Assembly (NCBI GenBank): GCA_036389295.1
Contig: DASVQB010000041.1
Span: 1-64,000, forward strand
Reading direction: 5' to 3'
Source of the DNA: AC-37 sp036389295
GTDB lineage: Bacteria > Actinomycetota > Thermoleophilia > Solirubrobacterales > Thermoleophilaceae
DNA length: 64,000 nucleotides
Shown one piece after another: positions 31,872 through 40,015 of this stretch (its first letter is position 1; each line of letters opens with the position of its first letter). A program made the position numbers and the translations under genes. The notes under the pieces were generated by a model. That model had not been told where the DNA came from. It was given only the letters and a program-made list of their open reading frames with translations, and did no database searches.

Positions 31872-32805
31872 CGCGCTGCTCGGGGCCGCGCGCCGCCCGC
31901 TGGTCGTCGGGATCGGCGGCGGCGGGGACGCGGTCGGCGCGCTCGCCACCGCCGAGGCCGCCCGTATCCACCACGGCGCCGAGCCGGTGGTGGGCGGCGT
32001 CACCTGGGAGCGGCGGGTCGTTGACCCGGCTCCCGGCCCGCGGTCCGCGGCCGAGATCGAGGGCGGGCGCGAGCTGGGGCCGTGCGTGCTCGCGGCCGGG
32101 CCGGACACGCGGGTGCGCGGCAGCGACGTGCGGTTCGCCGAGTCGCACCTCGCCGGCGTGCTCGAGGAGGAGACCGTGCTGGTCGACCCGACCGGCGGGC
32201 CGCGGGCGGTGGCCGAGGGGCTGACCGAGGCCGCGGGCCGCCTCGGCGCCGACCTGCTCGTGTTCGTCGACGTGGGCGGCGACGCCCTCGCGCACGGCGG
32301 CGAGCCCGGCCTCGCGAGCCCGCTCTGCGACGCGGTGATGCTGGCCGCCGCCGACCGGCTCCAGGCCGACGGGCTCCCGGTCCTCGGCGGCGTCTTCGGC
32401 CCCGGCTGCGACGGCGAGCTGACCCTCGCGGAGCTCGACGAGCGGCTCGCGGAGATCGGCGCCGCCGGCGGCCTCGCCGGCGCCCGCGGGCTCACCCCCG
32501 CCGTGGCGGAGCGCCTCGAGGAGGCGGTCCGCCACGTGCCGACCGAGGCGAGCGCCCAGCCGCTGCTCGCCTTCCGCGGCGCGAGCGGCGAGTCGGAGAT
32601 CCGCCACGGCCGGCGGACCGTGCACCTGACCACCGCGGCCGCGCTGACGGTCTACTTCGACGTGGCGGCGGCGGTGGGGTCCGCCGCCCGGCTCGCCCGC
32701 GCGGTGGCCGGCGCGGGCGGCCTCGAGGAGGCGAACGACGCCCTGCACGCGCTCGGCGTGCGGACCGAGCTCGACCTCGAGCGCGAGGCGGCCGCGGACC
32801 GCTGA
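31852..32805 (+). CDS. DUF1152-family protein
   Basis: A 317-residue protein with a Gly-rich nucleotide-like start (RRPLVVGIGGGGDAVGALATAEAAR) and later DLLVFVDVGGDALAHGGEPGLASPLCDAVMLAAADRL and FGPGCDGELTLAELDERLAEI. This is the DUF1152 pattern as I recall it. No function is established. It overlaps mtnA by 20 bases, so it is probably made with it and may act in sulfur or methionine salvage metabolism; that link rests on position only. GTG start. Confidence 0.78.
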   Translation: MPPLDADALLGAARRPLVVGIGGGGDAVGALATAEAARIHHGAEPVVGGVTWERRVVDPAPGPRSAAEIEGGRELGPCVLAAGPDTRVRGSDVRFAESHLAGVLEEETVLVDPTGGPRAVAEGLTEAAGRLGADLLVFVDVGGDALAHGGEPGLASPLCDAVMLAAADRLQADGLPVLGGVFGPGCDGELTLAELDERLAEIGAAGGLAGARGLTPAVAERLEEAVRHVPTEASAQPLLAFRGASGESEIRHGRRTVHLTTAAALTVYFDVAAAVGSAARLARAVAGAGGLEEANDALHALGVRTELDLEREAAADR

Positions 32806-32823
32806 GCGGCCTCCCCTCGGGGG

Positions 32824-33303
32824 CTACCAGCTCGGCAGGCTCGACCCGGCGAACAGGAAGAACCAGATCCCGAACGCGGCGAGCGAGAGCGAGACCGAGA
32901 AGATCATGACCAGCTCGAGGACCGTGCTCCGCCGCTGCTGCACCCGCTCGCCCCGCATGCTCCGAAGCCACGCGAGCTGCACCCGGACCTCCGAGGTCCG
33001 GCCGGTGACCCGCTCGTAGGCGTCGTTCAGGCGGAACAGGAAGCGCCCGAAGATCCACATCGAGAGCGGGACGCCGACCAGGATCAGGAGGTACGGCCCG
33101 AGCTGGGGCTGCGTCGTGTCCACGGTCTGGGACACCCCGTAGATCCACGCCACCGGGATCCCGATCCACAGCAGGACGCTGCCGACGGCCATCAGCAGGA
33201 CGAGCAGGAGCGCCGCCGGGCGGGTGAGGATCGCCAGCTCCACGGAGCGCGGTTCATCCGGCGCGGGTGCGGTTGTGCTGGGGTCTCGCGACACTCGGGG
33301 CAT
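32824..33303 (-). CDS. Small membrane protein, three predicted TM spans
   Basis: A 159-residue protein. Two N-terminal spans (PAALLLVLLMAVGSVLLWIGIPVAWIYGV and GPYLLILVGVPLSMWIFGRFLF) and a C-terminal span (VLELVMIFSVSLSLAAFGIWFFLFAG) surround a charged cytoplasmic loop (RLNDAYERVTGRTSEVRVQLAWLRSMRGERVQQRR). Family not recognised. The ATG at 33303 is divergent from pntAA, 53 bases away, so the two share a promoter region. It may be a small accessory of the transhydrogenase neighbourhood but that is speculation. Confidence 0.75.
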   Translation of the reverse strand: MPRVSRDPSTTAPAPDEPRSVELAILTRPAALLLVLLMAVGSVLLWIGIPVAWIYGVSQTVDTTQPQLGPYLLILVGVPLSMWIFGRFLFRLNDAYERVTGRTSEVRVQLAWLRSMRGERVQQRRSTVLELVMIFSVSLSLAAFGIWFFLFAGSSLPSW

Positions 33304-33355
33304 CGTAACCGGAGCCACCTCAATATCCTCCCCGACCGCGAATGAGGGGAACGCG

Positions 33356-34489
33356 ATGAAACTCGGCGTGCCCAACCAGGGCGCCGCCGGCGAGACGAGG
33401 GTGGCCACGGTGCCCGACGTCGTCCGCCGGCTCTCCAAGAAGGGCGTCGACGTGCTGGTCGAGTCCGGCGCGGGCGCCCGGGCCCACGTGCCCGACGAGG
33501 ACTTCCAGGAGGCCGGCGCCACGATCGCCCCGGCCGAGGCGGTCTGGGGCGCCGACGTGGTCGCGGTCGTCCGCGCCCCGAGCGCCGACGAGATCGGCCG
33601 GCTCGCGGGCGGCACGGTCGTGATCGGCTTCCTCGCCCCGCTGACCGATCCCGACACCGCCCGCGCGCTGGCGAGCGCCGGCGCCACCTCGTTCGCGATG
33701 GAGGCGATCCCGCGCATCACCCGCGCCCAGTCGATGGACGCGCTCTCCTCGCAGAGCACCGTGGCCGGCTACCGCGCAGTGCTGCTCGCCTCCGAGCAGC
33801 TCGACCGCTTCTTCCCGATGCTGACCACCGCCGCCGGCACGATCAAGCCCGCCACCGTGCTGGTGCTGGGCGCCGGCGTGGCGGGCCTCCAGGCGATCGC
33901 GACCGCCCGCCGGCTCGGGGCCGTCGTGACCGGCTACGACGTGCGGGCCGCGGTGCGCGAGCAGGTCGAGTCGCTCGGCGCGCGCTTCCTCGAGCTCGAC
34001 CTCGAGGCCGACGCCGAAGGGGCCGGCGGCTACGCGAAGGAGCTCGGCGAGGACCAGCAGCGCCGCCAGCAGGAGGCCATGGCCGAGGCCGCCGGCAAGT
34101 TCGACGTGGTCATCACGACCGCCCTCGTGCCCGGCCGGCCGGCGCCGAAGCTCCTGATCGCGAAGGCCGTCGAGAACATGCGCCCCGGCTCGGTGATCGT
34201 CGACCTCGCCGCCGTCACCGGCGGCAACTGCGAGCTGACCGAGCCCGGCCAGACCGTCGAGCGCCACGACGTGAAGATCATCGGCCCGCTCGACCTCGCG
34301 TCCGAGATGCCCACCCACGCCTCGCAGCTGTACGCCCGCAACGTCCAATCGCTGGTCGAGCTGATGGTCGGCGACGAGGGCGCGCTGAAGCTCGACTGGG
34401 ACGACGAGATCATCGCCGGGGCCTGCGTGACCCGCGACGGCGAGATCGTCCACGAGGGCGCGAAGCAGGCTGCCGGGGCCGCCGCGTGA
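33356..34489 (+). CDS. pntAA: NAD(P) transhydrogenase subunit alpha part 1
   Basis: A 377-residue soluble NAD(H)-binding domain I of proton-translocating transhydrogenase. Conserved parts: start MKLGVPNQGAAGETRVATVP, RITRAQSMDALSSQSTVAGYRAVL, the Rossmann site VLVLGAGVAGLQAIATARRLGAVVTGYDVR, and DLAAVTGGNCELTEPG. The enzyme couples hydride transfer from NADH to NADP with proton entry, supplying NADPH. GAGGGG stands before the ATG at 33356. First gene of the pntAA-pntAB-pntB operon; the three-gene split is usual in actinobacteria. Confidence 0.95.
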   Translation: MKLGVPNQGAAGETRVATVPDVVRRLSKKGVDVLVESGAGARAHVPDEDFQEAGATIAPAEAVWGADVVAVVRAPSADEIGRLAGGTVVIGFLAPLTDPDTARALASAGATSFAMEAIPRITRAQSMDALSSQSTVAGYRAVLLASEQLDRFFPMLTTAAGTIKPATVLVLGAGVAGLQAIATARRLGAVVTGYDVRAAVREQVESLGARFLELDLEADAEGAGGYAKELGEDQQRRQQEAMAEAAGKFDVVITTALVPGRPAPKLLIAKAVENMRPGSVIVDLAAVTGGNCELTEPGQTVERHDVKIIGPLDLASEMPTHASQLYARNVQSLVELMVGDEGALKLDWDDEIIAGACVTRDGEIVHEGAKQAAGAAA

Positions 34490-34520
34490 GCACGACCGAC
34501 CGACCGACGAGGAGGCACTC

Positions 34521-34832
34521 GTGGAGATCATGACCATGCTCGCGATCCTCGTGCTGGCGGCGTTCGTCGGCTTCGAGGTGATCTCGAAGGTCCCGAACAC
34601 CCTGCACACGCCGCTGATGTCGGGCACGAACGCGATCCACGGCATCGTCCTGCTCGGCGGCCTCCTGGTCCTCTCGTCCGCGGCGGGCGCCCTGAACAAG
34701 GTGATCCTCACGATCGCCATCGCGTTCGGGACGATCAACATCGTCGGCGGCTTCCTCGTGACCGACCGGATGCTCGGCATGTTCAAGGGCCGCGAGAAGC
34801 GGCGGCCGCGCGAGGAGGAGGCCGGCTCGTGA
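34521..34832 (+). CDS. pntAB: NAD(P) transhydrogenase subunit alpha part 2
   Basis: A 103-residue membrane subunit with three spans: MLAILVLAAFVGFEVISKVP, IHGIVLLGGLLVLSSAAG and KVILTIAIAFGTINIVGGFLVTDRMLGMF. It forms part of the proton channel of transhydrogenase. The NTLHTPLMSGTNAIHG motif between the spans is the family hallmark. GTG start 34521; the stop overlaps the pntB start. Confidence 0.95.
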   Translation: MEIMTMLAILVLAAFVGFEVISKVPNTLHTPLMSGTNAIHGIVLLGGLLVLSSAAGALNKVILTIAIAFGTINIVGGFLVTDRMLGMFKGREKRRPREEEAGS

Positions 34833-36262
34833 CCACCGTCGCGACCTCCTTCTTCCAGGACCGCGACTTCATCGACGCGCTGTACATCGTGTCGTTCGTC
34901 CTGTTCATCGTCGGCCTGCGGGGGCTGGCCGGCCCGAAGACCGCCGTGCGCGGCAACCAGATCGCCGGGCTCGGGATGCTGATCGCGTTCGTCGCGACGC
35001 TGCTGATCGACGGCGTGATCGAGGACGGCGGCGACGTGGCGCTGATCGCGATCGGCATCGGCGTCGGCACCGCCGTCGGGATCCCCGCGGCGCGCAACGT
35101 GAAGATGACCGCGATGCCCCAGATGGTCGCGCTGTTCAACGGCGTCGGCGGCGGGGCCGTGGCGCTGATCGCGTGGGCCGAGTACCGGCGGAAGTTCCCC
35201 GGCGAGGACGGGCTCTGGGACCTCCAGGCCGAGATCCCGTCGCTGTTCGCGGCGATCGTCGGGTCGATCTCGTTCTGGGGGTCGAACATCGCGTTCGGCA
35301 AGCTCCAGGAGGTCCTGCCGGGGCGGCCGATCCAGCTCCCCGGCCAGCGGTTCATCAACCTGCTGCTCGGCCTCGTGTCGGTCGGCAGCGCGATCGCGCT
35401 CGCGTCCGGCGTGCACAGCGAGGCGCTGTTCGTCCTCGGGATCCTCGTCACGGCGGCGCTGCTGGGGAACCTGATGGTGCTGCCGATCGGCGGCGCGGAC
35501 ATGCCCGTGGTGATCTCGCTCCTGAACGCCTTCACCGGCGTGTCGGCGGCGGCCACCGGCATCGCGCTCGAGAACACCTCGCTGATCGTCGCGGGGACGC
35601 TCGTCGGCGCGTCCGGCTCGATCCTCACGAACATGATGGCCGTGGCGATGAACCGCTCGGTGCCGGCGATCATCGCCGGCGGGTTCGGCGGCGTCACCAC
35701 CGCGCCGACGGCGGAGGGCGACGAGGACCGCACCGTGCGCTCGACCTCGCCGGACGACGTGGCGGTGCAGCTCTCCTACGCGGACCGGGTCGTGGTGGTG
35801 CCGGGCTACGGCATGGCCGTCGCGCAGGCGCAGCACACCGTCCGCGAGCTGGCCGACGAGCTCGAGAAGCGAGGCGTGGAGGTGGAGTTCGCCATCCACC
35901 CGGTCGCCGGGCGGATGCCGGGCCACATGAACGTCCTGCTCGCCGAGGCCGACGTCGCCTACGACAAGCTCAAGGAGATGGACGAGATCAACCCGGAGTT
36001 CCCGCAGACGGACGTGTCGCTCGTGATCGGCGCGAACGACGTGACCAACCCGGACGCGCGCGAGAACGAGGGGTCGCCGATCTACGGCATGCCGATCCTC
36101 GACGTGGACAAGTCCGGACAGGTCATCGTGCTGAAGCGGAGCATGAACACCGGCTTCGCCGGCATCGACAACCCGCTCTTCTACATGGAGAACACCGCGC
36201 TCCTGTTCGGCGACGCGAAGGAGTCGGTGGCCGCGGTGCTCGGCGAGGTCAAGGAGCTCTAG
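34829..36262 (+). CDS. pntB: NAD(P) transhydrogenase subunit beta
   Basis: A 477-residue subunit: eight or so transmembrane spans followed by the NADP-binding domain III, with VVVVPGYGMAVAQAQHTVRELADELEKRGVEVEFAIHPVAGRMPGHMNVLLAEADV and DVSLVIGANDVTNPDA. Conserved membrane residues appear in QMVALFNGVGGGAVAL and LNAFTGVSAAATGIAL. Completes the energy-linked NADPH supply system with pntAA and pntAB. GTG start overlaps the pntAB stop (GTGA). Confidence 0.95.
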   Translation: MTTVATSFFQDRDFIDALYIVSFVLFIVGLRGLAGPKTAVRGNQIAGLGMLIAFVATLLIDGVIEDGGDVALIAIGIGVGTAVGIPAARNVKMTAMPQMVALFNGVGGGAVALIAWAEYRRKFPGEDGLWDLQAEIPSLFAAIVGSISFWGSNIAFGKLQEVLPGRPIQLPGQRFINLLLGLVSVGSAIALASGVHSEALFVLGILVTAALLGNLMVLPIGGADMPVVISLLNAFTGVSAAATGIALENTSLIVAGTLVGASGSILTNMMAVAMNRSVPAIIAGGFGGVTTAPTAEGDEDRTVRSTSPDDVAVQLSYADRVVVVPGYGMAVAQAQHTVRELADELEKRGVEVEFAIHPVAGRMPGHMNVLLAEADVAYDKLKEMDEINPEFPQTDVSLVIGANDVTNPDARENEGSPIYGMPILDVDKSGQVIVLKRSMNTGFAGIDNPLFYMENTALLFGDAKESVAAVLGEVKEL

Positions 36263-36333
36263 CGGGGCCGGCGCCGGACCCGGGCGCGGGGGCAGGGGCG
36301 TCCGGGGTCGACCCGCGCGCCGCCCTGGCCCGC

Positions 36334-37098
36334 GTGGCCGCCTATCCCTTCGCGCGCGCCGACCAGTCGTGCGTCGTGGTCGACGACCACGCGGTCGAGC
36401 TCGTGGAGCTCGAGCCGCGGCGGCTCGAGGACAGCCTCGTCCGCGGCGCGGACGGCGAGGTGTCCGCCCTGGGCGGGTACTGCGAGTCGCTCGGGATCGG
36501 GCGCGACGCCGTGCCGGCGGAGGCGACGCCGGTGCTCTCCTACGGCGCCAACGCGTCGCCGGCCGAGCTCTCGCGCAAGCTGGCGGCGCACGCGCCGGGC
36601 GTCGTCGTGCCGCTCGTCCTGACGGCGGTGCACGACATCGACGTCGTGTACTCGGCGCACGTGTCGCCGTCGGGCGGGGTCGGCGCGGCGATCCAGCGCA
36701 GCCCGGGCACGGTCGTCGAGATGGCGGTCGCGTACCTCGGGCCCGAGCTCCTCGCGACGATCGACGCGACCGAGGTGAACTACGACCGCCGCCCGCTCCC
36801 GGACCTCCGCCCCCCGCTCCCCGGCCCCGGCCCCGGCCCCGGCCCCGGCGTCGAGGCCTACCTGACCAAGCACGGCTGCCTCGTGCTGGACGGCGACAAC
36901 GTGGCGCTCGCGGCCGTGGAGGCCGAGGGGCGCCGGCTCCCTGCGCTTCGGACGCTCGACGCGGTCGAGGCGGTCAGGGCGCTCATCGCGCCGGACCGCA
37001 CGCTGGAGGAGTTCGTGGTCGAGAACCGGACCGACCCGGAGCTGGCCCGCGAGCGGACCGCCGTGCTCCGGGCGGGCGCGCGCCCGTTCGCCCGGTAG
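36334..37098 (+). CDS. Uncharacterised protein, possibly gamma-glutamylcyclotransferase-like
   Basis: About 254 residues. The centre reads SYGANASPAELSRKLAAHAPGVVVPLVLTAVHDIDVVYSAHVSPSGGVGAAIQRSPGTVVEMAVAYL; YGANxSP followed by a substrate loop suggests the gamma-glutamylcyclotransferase / AIG2-like fold (YGSNLSP in typical members), but I am not sure. A Pro-Gly dipeptide repeat near residue 170 comes from a run of ggcccc. Start GTG 36334 is uncertain, without a visible ribosome binding site; it closely follows pntB in the same direction. Confidence 0.6.
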   Translation: MAAYPFARADQSCVVVDDHAVELVELEPRRLEDSLVRGADGEVSALGGYCESLGIGRDAVPAEATPVLSYGANASPAELSRKLAAHAPGVVVPLVLTAVHDIDVVYSAHVSPSGGVGAAIQRSPGTVVEMAVAYLGPELLATIDATEVNYDRRPLPDLRPPLPGPGPGPGPGVEAYLTKHGCLVLDGDNVALAAVEAEGRRLPALRTLDAVEAVRALIAPDRTLEEFVVENRTDPELARERTAVLRAGARPFAR

Positions 37099-37120
37099 GC
37101 GGGCGCGACCGGCGGCCGCC

Positions 37121-37903
37121 CTACGCCGGCTTCACGGCGGCGAAGCAGACCTGCACGACCGCTAGGTAGAACTCGCCGCGCTCGTCGAGCTCGCGCAGCT
37201 CAGCCTCCCACGCGTCCGCCTCGTCCTCCGGGAAGCCGCGGTCGACTGCGAACCGCCGGATGAACGGGACCAGCGCGCCGCCGTAGGTCTCGGGGTCGAG
37301 CGCCGTGGTGGTGAACGAGTGGCCCTCGGCGCGCACGTCCTCGAAGCCGGCCGCGCGCATCCGCGCCGTGAGCGTCCGGGGAAGCGCCGGGTCGGCGAGG
37401 TGCTCGTCCCACACCCGCAGCACGCGATTGGACCGGTCAGAGTCGACCGAGTGCAGCGACAGGGTGGTCCAGTCCACGTCCCAGAGGACGACGCGCCCGC
37501 CGGGGCGCAGCGCGCGGCGGATCTCGGCCAGCGCGGCGGCCACGTCCTCGACGTACTCGAGCACCTGGACCGAGAGCGCGGCGTCGAAGCTCGCGTCCTC
37601 CACCGGCAGCTCCGTGGCGTCGCCCTCGCGGAACTCGACGCCGCCGTGCTCGCGGCAGCGGTGCGTGGCCACCGCGAGCATGCCCGCGCTGCTGTCCACG
37701 CCCACGACCGACCCCTCGGGCCCGATCGCCTCGCGGATCTCGGCCGCGTAGTAGCCGGGGCCGCAGCCGACGTCGAGCACTCGCTCCCCCGGCGCCGGCG
37801 CGAGCGCCTCGCGCACGAGCAGCCGCCTGCGCAGGACGTCGCGGCTGCGGTAGATCTCTTCGAGCTGCGCGACGACGTTCTCGTCGAACTCCAGCTGAGC
37901 CAT
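37121..37903 (-). CDS. Class I SAM-dependent methyltransferase
   Basis: A 260-residue enzyme with the SAM-binding loop VLDVGCGPGYYAAEI, acidic VVGVDSSAGMLAVATHR, EGDATELPVEDASFDAALSVQVLEYV and a post-motif RRALRPGGRVVLWDVDW. The pattern resembles UbiE/Methyltransf_11 small-molecule enzymes; the substrate cannot be told from sequence. A strong GAGGAGGGAC precedes the ATG at 37903. It is convergent with the cyclotransferase-like gene and divergent from the flavin monooxygenase; the 54-base gap probably holds both promoters. Confidence 0.9.
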   Translation of the reverse strand: MAQLEFDENVVAQLEEIYRSRDVLRRRLLVREALAPAPGERVLDVGCGPGYYAAEIREAIGPEGSVVGVDSSAGMLAVATHRCREHGGVEFREGDATELPVEDASFDAALSVQVLEYVEDVAAALAEIRRALRPGGRVVLWDVDWTTLSLHSVDSDRSNRVLRVWDEHLADPALPRTLTARMRAAGFEDVRAEGHSFTTTALDPETYGGALVPFIRRFAVDRGFPEDEADAWEAELRELDERGEFYLAVVQVCFAAVKPA

Positions 37904-37957
37904 GTCCCTCCTCCCCGTTGCGGCCAGGCTACCGGTCGGCGCCTTAGAATCCGGTCC

Positions 37958-39217
37958 GTGCACGACGGGGGGAACGGCGCGGCGGCCGGCGCGGGCGCCG
38001 CGGCCGGGGGGAACGGCGCGGACGGCGGCCCGCCGGCGTGGCGGCTGGAGGTCGCGATCGTCGGCGGCGGGCCGGCCGGGCTCGCCACCGCGGCGACGCT
38101 GAAGCGGGCCGGCATCCCGGCCACGGTGCTCGAGCGGAGCGACCGGGTCGGCGCGAGCTGGCGCAAGCACTACGACCGGCTCCACCTCCACACGGTCCGC
38201 TGGCTCTCGAACCTTCCGGGCTACCGGTTCTCGCGCAAGCACGGCCGCTGGGTGTCGCGGGACGGCGTGGTCCGCTACCTCGAGGGCTACGCCCGCCACC
38301 ACGCGCTCGACGTCCGGACCGGGGTCGAGGTGCGCCGGCTCGACCGCGACCGCGACGCGGGCGAGTGGGTGCTCGACATGCCGGACGGCCCGATCCGCGC
38401 GCGGTTCGTGGTGGTCGCCACCGGCTACAACCACACCCCGGTGCTGCCGAACTGGCCCGGCCGCGACTCCTTCGAGGGCGAGCTGGTCCACGGCCAGGAC
38501 TACCGCAATCCCGAGCCCTACCGCGGCCGCGACGTGCTCGTGGTGGGCTCCGGCAACACCGGCGCGGAGATCGCGGTCGACCTCGTCGAGGGCGGCGCCG
38601 GCCGGGTGAGGCTGGCCGTCAGGACGCCGCCGAACGTGCTGCTCCGCGAGGCCAACGGCATCCCCGGCCAGGTGGGCGGCGTGCTGATGCGCCACTTCCC
38701 CGCTCGGGTCGCCGACGCGCTCTTCACCGGCGCGCAGCGGCTTCAGGTGGGCGACCTGTCGCAGTACGGCCTGCCGCGGGCGCCGCGCGGCCCGTACACG
38801 CAGGCGGTCCGCGACGACGTGGTGCCGATCCTCGACGTCGGCCTCGTCGAGATGCTGAAGCGCGGCAGGGTCGAGGTCGTGGCCGCGCTCGCCGGCTTCG
38901 AGGGCCGCTCGGCGCTGCTGGCCGACGGCTCGCGGATCGAGCCCGACGCCGTGATCGCCTGCGCCGGCTACGCCCGCGGGCTCGAGCCGCTCGTCGGCCA
39001 CCTCGGCGTGATCGGCGAGAAGGGCCGTCCGACCGTGAGCCGCGGGCGGACGCACCCGAACGCCCCGAACGTCTTCTTCATCGGCTACACGAACCCGATC
39101 AGCGGCATGTTCCGCGAGTTCGGGATCGACGCCCGGCACATCGCGAAGGCGATCGCGCGCGAGCGCGGCCGGTCGGCGGCCGCGGCGCCGCGCAAGCGCG
39201 AGCCGGTCGCGGCGTAG
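37958..39217 (+). CDS. Flavin-containing monooxygenase (FMO/YUCCA-like)
   Basis: A 419-residue FAD/NADPH monooxygenase. FAD site VAIVGGGPAGLATAATLKRAGIPATVLERS, the following SWRKHYDRLHLHTVRWLSNLPG, the ATGYNHTP motif (VVVATGYNHTPVLPNWPG) and NADPH site DVLVVGSGNTGAEIAVDLVEGG are those of class B flavoprotein monooxygenases near YUCCA. The FxGxxxHxxxY-like FMO signature appears as FEGELVHGQDYRNP. It oxidises a small nucleophilic or carbonyl compound; substrate unknown. A Gly/Ala-rich disordered N-terminus of about 30 residues precedes the fold. GTG start. Confidence 0.88.
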   Translation: MHDGGNGAAAGAGAAAGGNGADGGPPAWRLEVAIVGGGPAGLATAATLKRAGIPATVLERSDRVGASWRKHYDRLHLHTVRWLSNLPGYRFSRKHGRWVSRDGVVRYLEGYARHHALDVRTGVEVRRLDRDRDAGEWVLDMPDGPIRARFVVVATGYNHTPVLPNWPGRDSFEGELVHGQDYRNPEPYRGRDVLVVGSGNTGAEIAVDLVEGGAGRVRLAVRTPPNVLLREANGIPGQVGGVLMRHFPARVADALFTGAQRLQVGDLSQYGLPRAPRGPYTQAVRDDVVPILDVGLVEMLKRGRVEVVAALAGFEGRSALLADGSRIEPDAVIACAGYARGLEPLVGHLGVIGEKGRPTVSRGRTHPNAPNVFFIGYTNPISGMFREFGIDARHIAKAIARERGRSAAAAPRKREPVAA

Positions 39218-39243
39218 CGCCCGCGGCCACCGTCCTGCCCAGG

Positions 39244-39308
39244 GGTCGCCATGCGACCCGAATCCGGCACGGTGTCGCATTCGTTTCGGTATGCGGAACG
39301 AATGCGAC
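39244..39308. terminator. Stem-loops between convergent monooxygenase and MarR genes
   Basis: A short hairpin GGTCGC-cat-GCGACC (39244-39258) is followed by a perfect 12-bp inverted repeat GTCGCATTCGTT (39274-39285) and AACGAATGCGAC (39297-39308) around an 11-base loop. It lies between two convergent stop codons and suits bidirectional termination, though no T-run follows. Symmetry is seen; function is inferred. Confidence 0.55.
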
Positions 39309-39332
39309 GCGGTGTCCTCTACCGGCCGGGGT

Positions 39333-39809
39333 TCAGGTGCCGGCGGCGCGGCGGAGGATGTCGCGCAGGGTGCGCTGGTCGGCCGCCGGGAGCGAGGCGA
39401 TCTGGGGCGGCGGCTCGCTCATCCGCTTGACGAGCTCGCCGCGCACGCGCTGGCCCTCCTCGGTGAGGACGAGCAGCTTGACGCGGCGGTCGCTCGGGTC
39501 GGCCCGGCGCTCGACGAGGCCGCGGCCCTCGAGCCGGTCCACGATCCCGGTCACGTTCGAGCTGTCGCACAGGAGGGCGCCGGCGAGGTCGCTCATCGGC
39601 ATCGGCTCCGCGAGGTGCTTGAGCGCGCCCATCTGCTGGGGCGCGAGCTCGAACTCCTGGGCGATCGCCTGGAACCTGCGCCGCTGGGAGCCGAACAGGT
39701 CCGCGATCAGGCCCCAGGCCTCGGCGGCCGGCCCGCGCGACCGCTGCTCGGCCACCGCGCCGCCGGCGGGGACCGCCGGTGCCGTGGGCTGCTGCTTCAG
39801 GTGCGCCAT
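39333..39809 (-). CDS. MarR-family transcriptional regulator
   Basis: A 158-residue winged-helix regulator: RRRFQAIAQEFELAPQQMGALKHLAEPMPMSDLAGALLCDSSNVTGIVDRLEGRGLVERRADPSDRRVKLLVLTEEG covers the recognition helix and the DRR wing. A Gln/Pro/Ala-rich N-terminal arm precedes it. It is divergent from an ABC exporter operon, a usual layout for a drug-responsive repressor; candidate operators lie at 39836-39872. Ligand unknown. An upstream in-frame start (39929) exists but would swallow the promoter region. Confidence 0.92.
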   Translation of the reverse strand: MAHLKQQPTAPAVPAGGAVAEQRSRGPAAEAWGLIADLFGSQRRRFQAIAQEFELAPQQMGALKHLAEPMPMSDLAGALLCDSSNVTGIVDRLEGRGLVERRADPSDRRVKLLVLTEEGQRVRGELVKRMSEPPPQIASLPAADQRTLRDILRRAAGT

Positions 39810-39835
39810 CTCTTGGTCCGGATGATAGTCGGTCG

Positions 39836-39872
39836 GGTAGACAGTTGACAACCTCAAATATCTAGGTAGTCT
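39836..39872 (+). promoter_or_regulatory. Exporter operon promoter with candidate MarR sites
   Basis: TTGACA (39845-39850), a 16-base spacer and TAGTCT (39867-39872) make a good sigma-70 promoter. The -35 lies in the palindrome GTTGACAAC (39844-39852), and the direct repeats GGTAGAC (39836-39842) and GGTAGTC (39865-39871) flank the promoter. These suit binding by the divergent MarR protein. Predicted leader before the small ORF is about 50 bases. Inference from sequence only. Confidence 0.6.
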
Positions 39873-39931
39873 TTCACCTCTCGAATGGATCGACATCCGA
39901 TCGACGGAAACCCCAGACCGACGGAGCACCC

Positions 39932-40015
39932 ATGACCCTCACCCCCCAGCTAGTCCCCGCCGCCACGCCCACCGGCTGGCGCCTCGTGCTCGTGGCGGAG
40001 GCCCGAAGCTCATGA
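39932..40015 (+). CDS. Short upstream ORF (27 aa) coupled to the ABC ATPase gene
   Basis: ATG 39932 has GGAG five bases upstream. The 27-codon frame begins MTLTPQLVPAATPTGW, is hydrophobic later (RLVLVAE) and ends in a TGA (40013-40015) that overlaps the ATG pair starting the ABC ATPase gene. Translation of the peptide could open or couple the downstream start, or act as an attenuator. It may also be an accidental frame. Family unknown. Confidence 0.4.
   Translation: MTLTPQLVPAATPTGWRLVLVAEARSS

Noticed and set aside
36826..36848. ggcccc run considered as a terminator or repeat element
   Set aside because: It is in frame and encodes a Pro-Gly dipeptide tract.
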